DNA from: Planctomycetota bacterium | Lineage (GTDB): Bacteria; Planctomycetota; UBA1135; GCA-002686595 | Reading direction: 5' to 3' | Assembly: GCA_016795205.1 (NCBI GenBank) | Contig: JAEUHZ010000072.1 | Location: forward strand, 25,603 to 89,602 | Length of the DNA: 64,000 nt | In this document: positions 63,672-64,000 of the stretch, in pieces | Numbering within the stretch: the stretch's first letter is position 1 | How the letters are laid out: each line of letters opens with the position of its first letter | Translations under genes and position numbers: made by a program | Notes under the pieces: generated by a model | Told to the model about the DNA's origin: nothing | The model's database searches: none | What the model saw: the letters and a program-made list of their open reading frames with translations, nothing else

Positions 63672-63678
63672 GCGGGGG

Positions 63679-63684
63679 AGAGTA
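63679..63684 (-). promoter_or_regulatory. -10-like box 7 nt before the sialidase start
   Basis: TACTCT on the minus strand, then 7 bases, then ATG at 63671. Confidence 0.35.
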
Positions 63685-63820
63685 CGCCAGAGTGACCGAT
63701 GGGGGAGCCGCGCACGCGTCCCGTGCTCGCGGGGGAGGACTCCGTCGTCAGCCTCACGACGCTGCGCTGGGCGGCACGCTATCCTGCTGGCTCCCGAGCG
63801 CCGCGCGTCGGGGGGGGACG

Positions 63821-63897
<77 letters not shown>

Positions 63898-64000
63898 ACA
63901 CAACCTCCGGGATCGCGCCACCCGCGACACCGACCCTGAGAGTGCGGCGCGGCTCAAGCACCCCTGGAGCAGGTCGGCCGGCTGCTCCGCGAAGGCGTAG
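63898..64000. other. Sequence after tRNA-Arg to window end
   Basis: 103 bases with no gene or clear hairpin. No integrase or duplicated tRNA end is visible, so use as an attachment site cannot be judged. Confidence 0.4.

Overview
This is a very GC-rich, gene-dense bacterial chromosome segment. Many start codons are GTG or TTG, and 1-4 base stop/start overlaps are common. The best guess is a planctomycete or a close relative. The reasons are two sigma factors of the planctomycete-type ECF family paired with Ser/Thr kinases that carry C-terminal beta-propellers, an archaeal/eukaryal-type prolyl-tRNA synthetase, runs of exported amidohydrolase paralogs, pseudopilins, and enzymes of the kind found in sugar-phosphate microcompartments. 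No rRNA or marker gene fixes the taxonomy. No prophage, insertion sequence or CRISPR array is visible.

Layout. 1-3.7 kb: the 3' part of a 3'-5' exonuclease gene, a transketolase-like gene and a lipoprotein. 3.7-4.9 kb: a lipoprotein zincin. 4.9-16 kb: a divergent biosynthetic locus. The minus arm carries a YceI protein, a small lipoprotein, a UbiG-like methyltransferase, an ICMT-like methyltransferase and a type III polyketide synthase. The plus arm carries an MMPL exporter, an FAD oxidoreductase, an exported protein, a histidine kinase and an NtrC-type regulator. The 206-bp gap between the arms holds two sigma-54-like -24/-12 elements facing outward and a central palindrome. 16-18.8 kb: a small protein, DeoB and a pyrimidine nucleoside phosphorylase. 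18.8-19.8 kb: a YqjD/YqjE-like membrane trio. 20-24 kb: an ECF sigma factor plus a WD40 kinase. 24.1-25.6 kb: an exported protein of unknown function.

25.7-31.3 kb: a CNT nucleoside transporter, purine nucleoside phosphorylase, an OPT transporter, an RpiB-like isomerase and DeoC. Together with DeoB, the pyrimidine phosphorylase and the transketolase, this gives a complete route from nucleosides to central metabolism. RpiB and DeoC both carry N-terminal extensions of microcompartment-cargo type. 32.3-47 kb: ten consecutive exported amidohydrolase-like genes (eleven domains), only three of which keep the HxH metal motif. 47-52.5 kb: an SGNH hydrolase, a TrpD2-like transferase, a MOSC protein, a cardiolipin synthase-like phospholipase D and ProRS. 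52.7-55 kb: two near-identical tandem exported proteins. 55.6-56.4 kb: a rhodanese-like protein and a candidate free-standing structured RNA ending in a strong terminator. 56.5-57.6 kb: a pseudopilin pair. 57.7-62.4 kb: a second kinase/ECF pair flanking an MddA-like methyltransferase. 62.5-63.7 kb: a sialidase. The window closes with tRNA-Arg(CCT).

A recurring regulatory theme is a TAnnnT box only 6-9 nt upstream of the start codon in six genes, which suggests leaderless transcripts.
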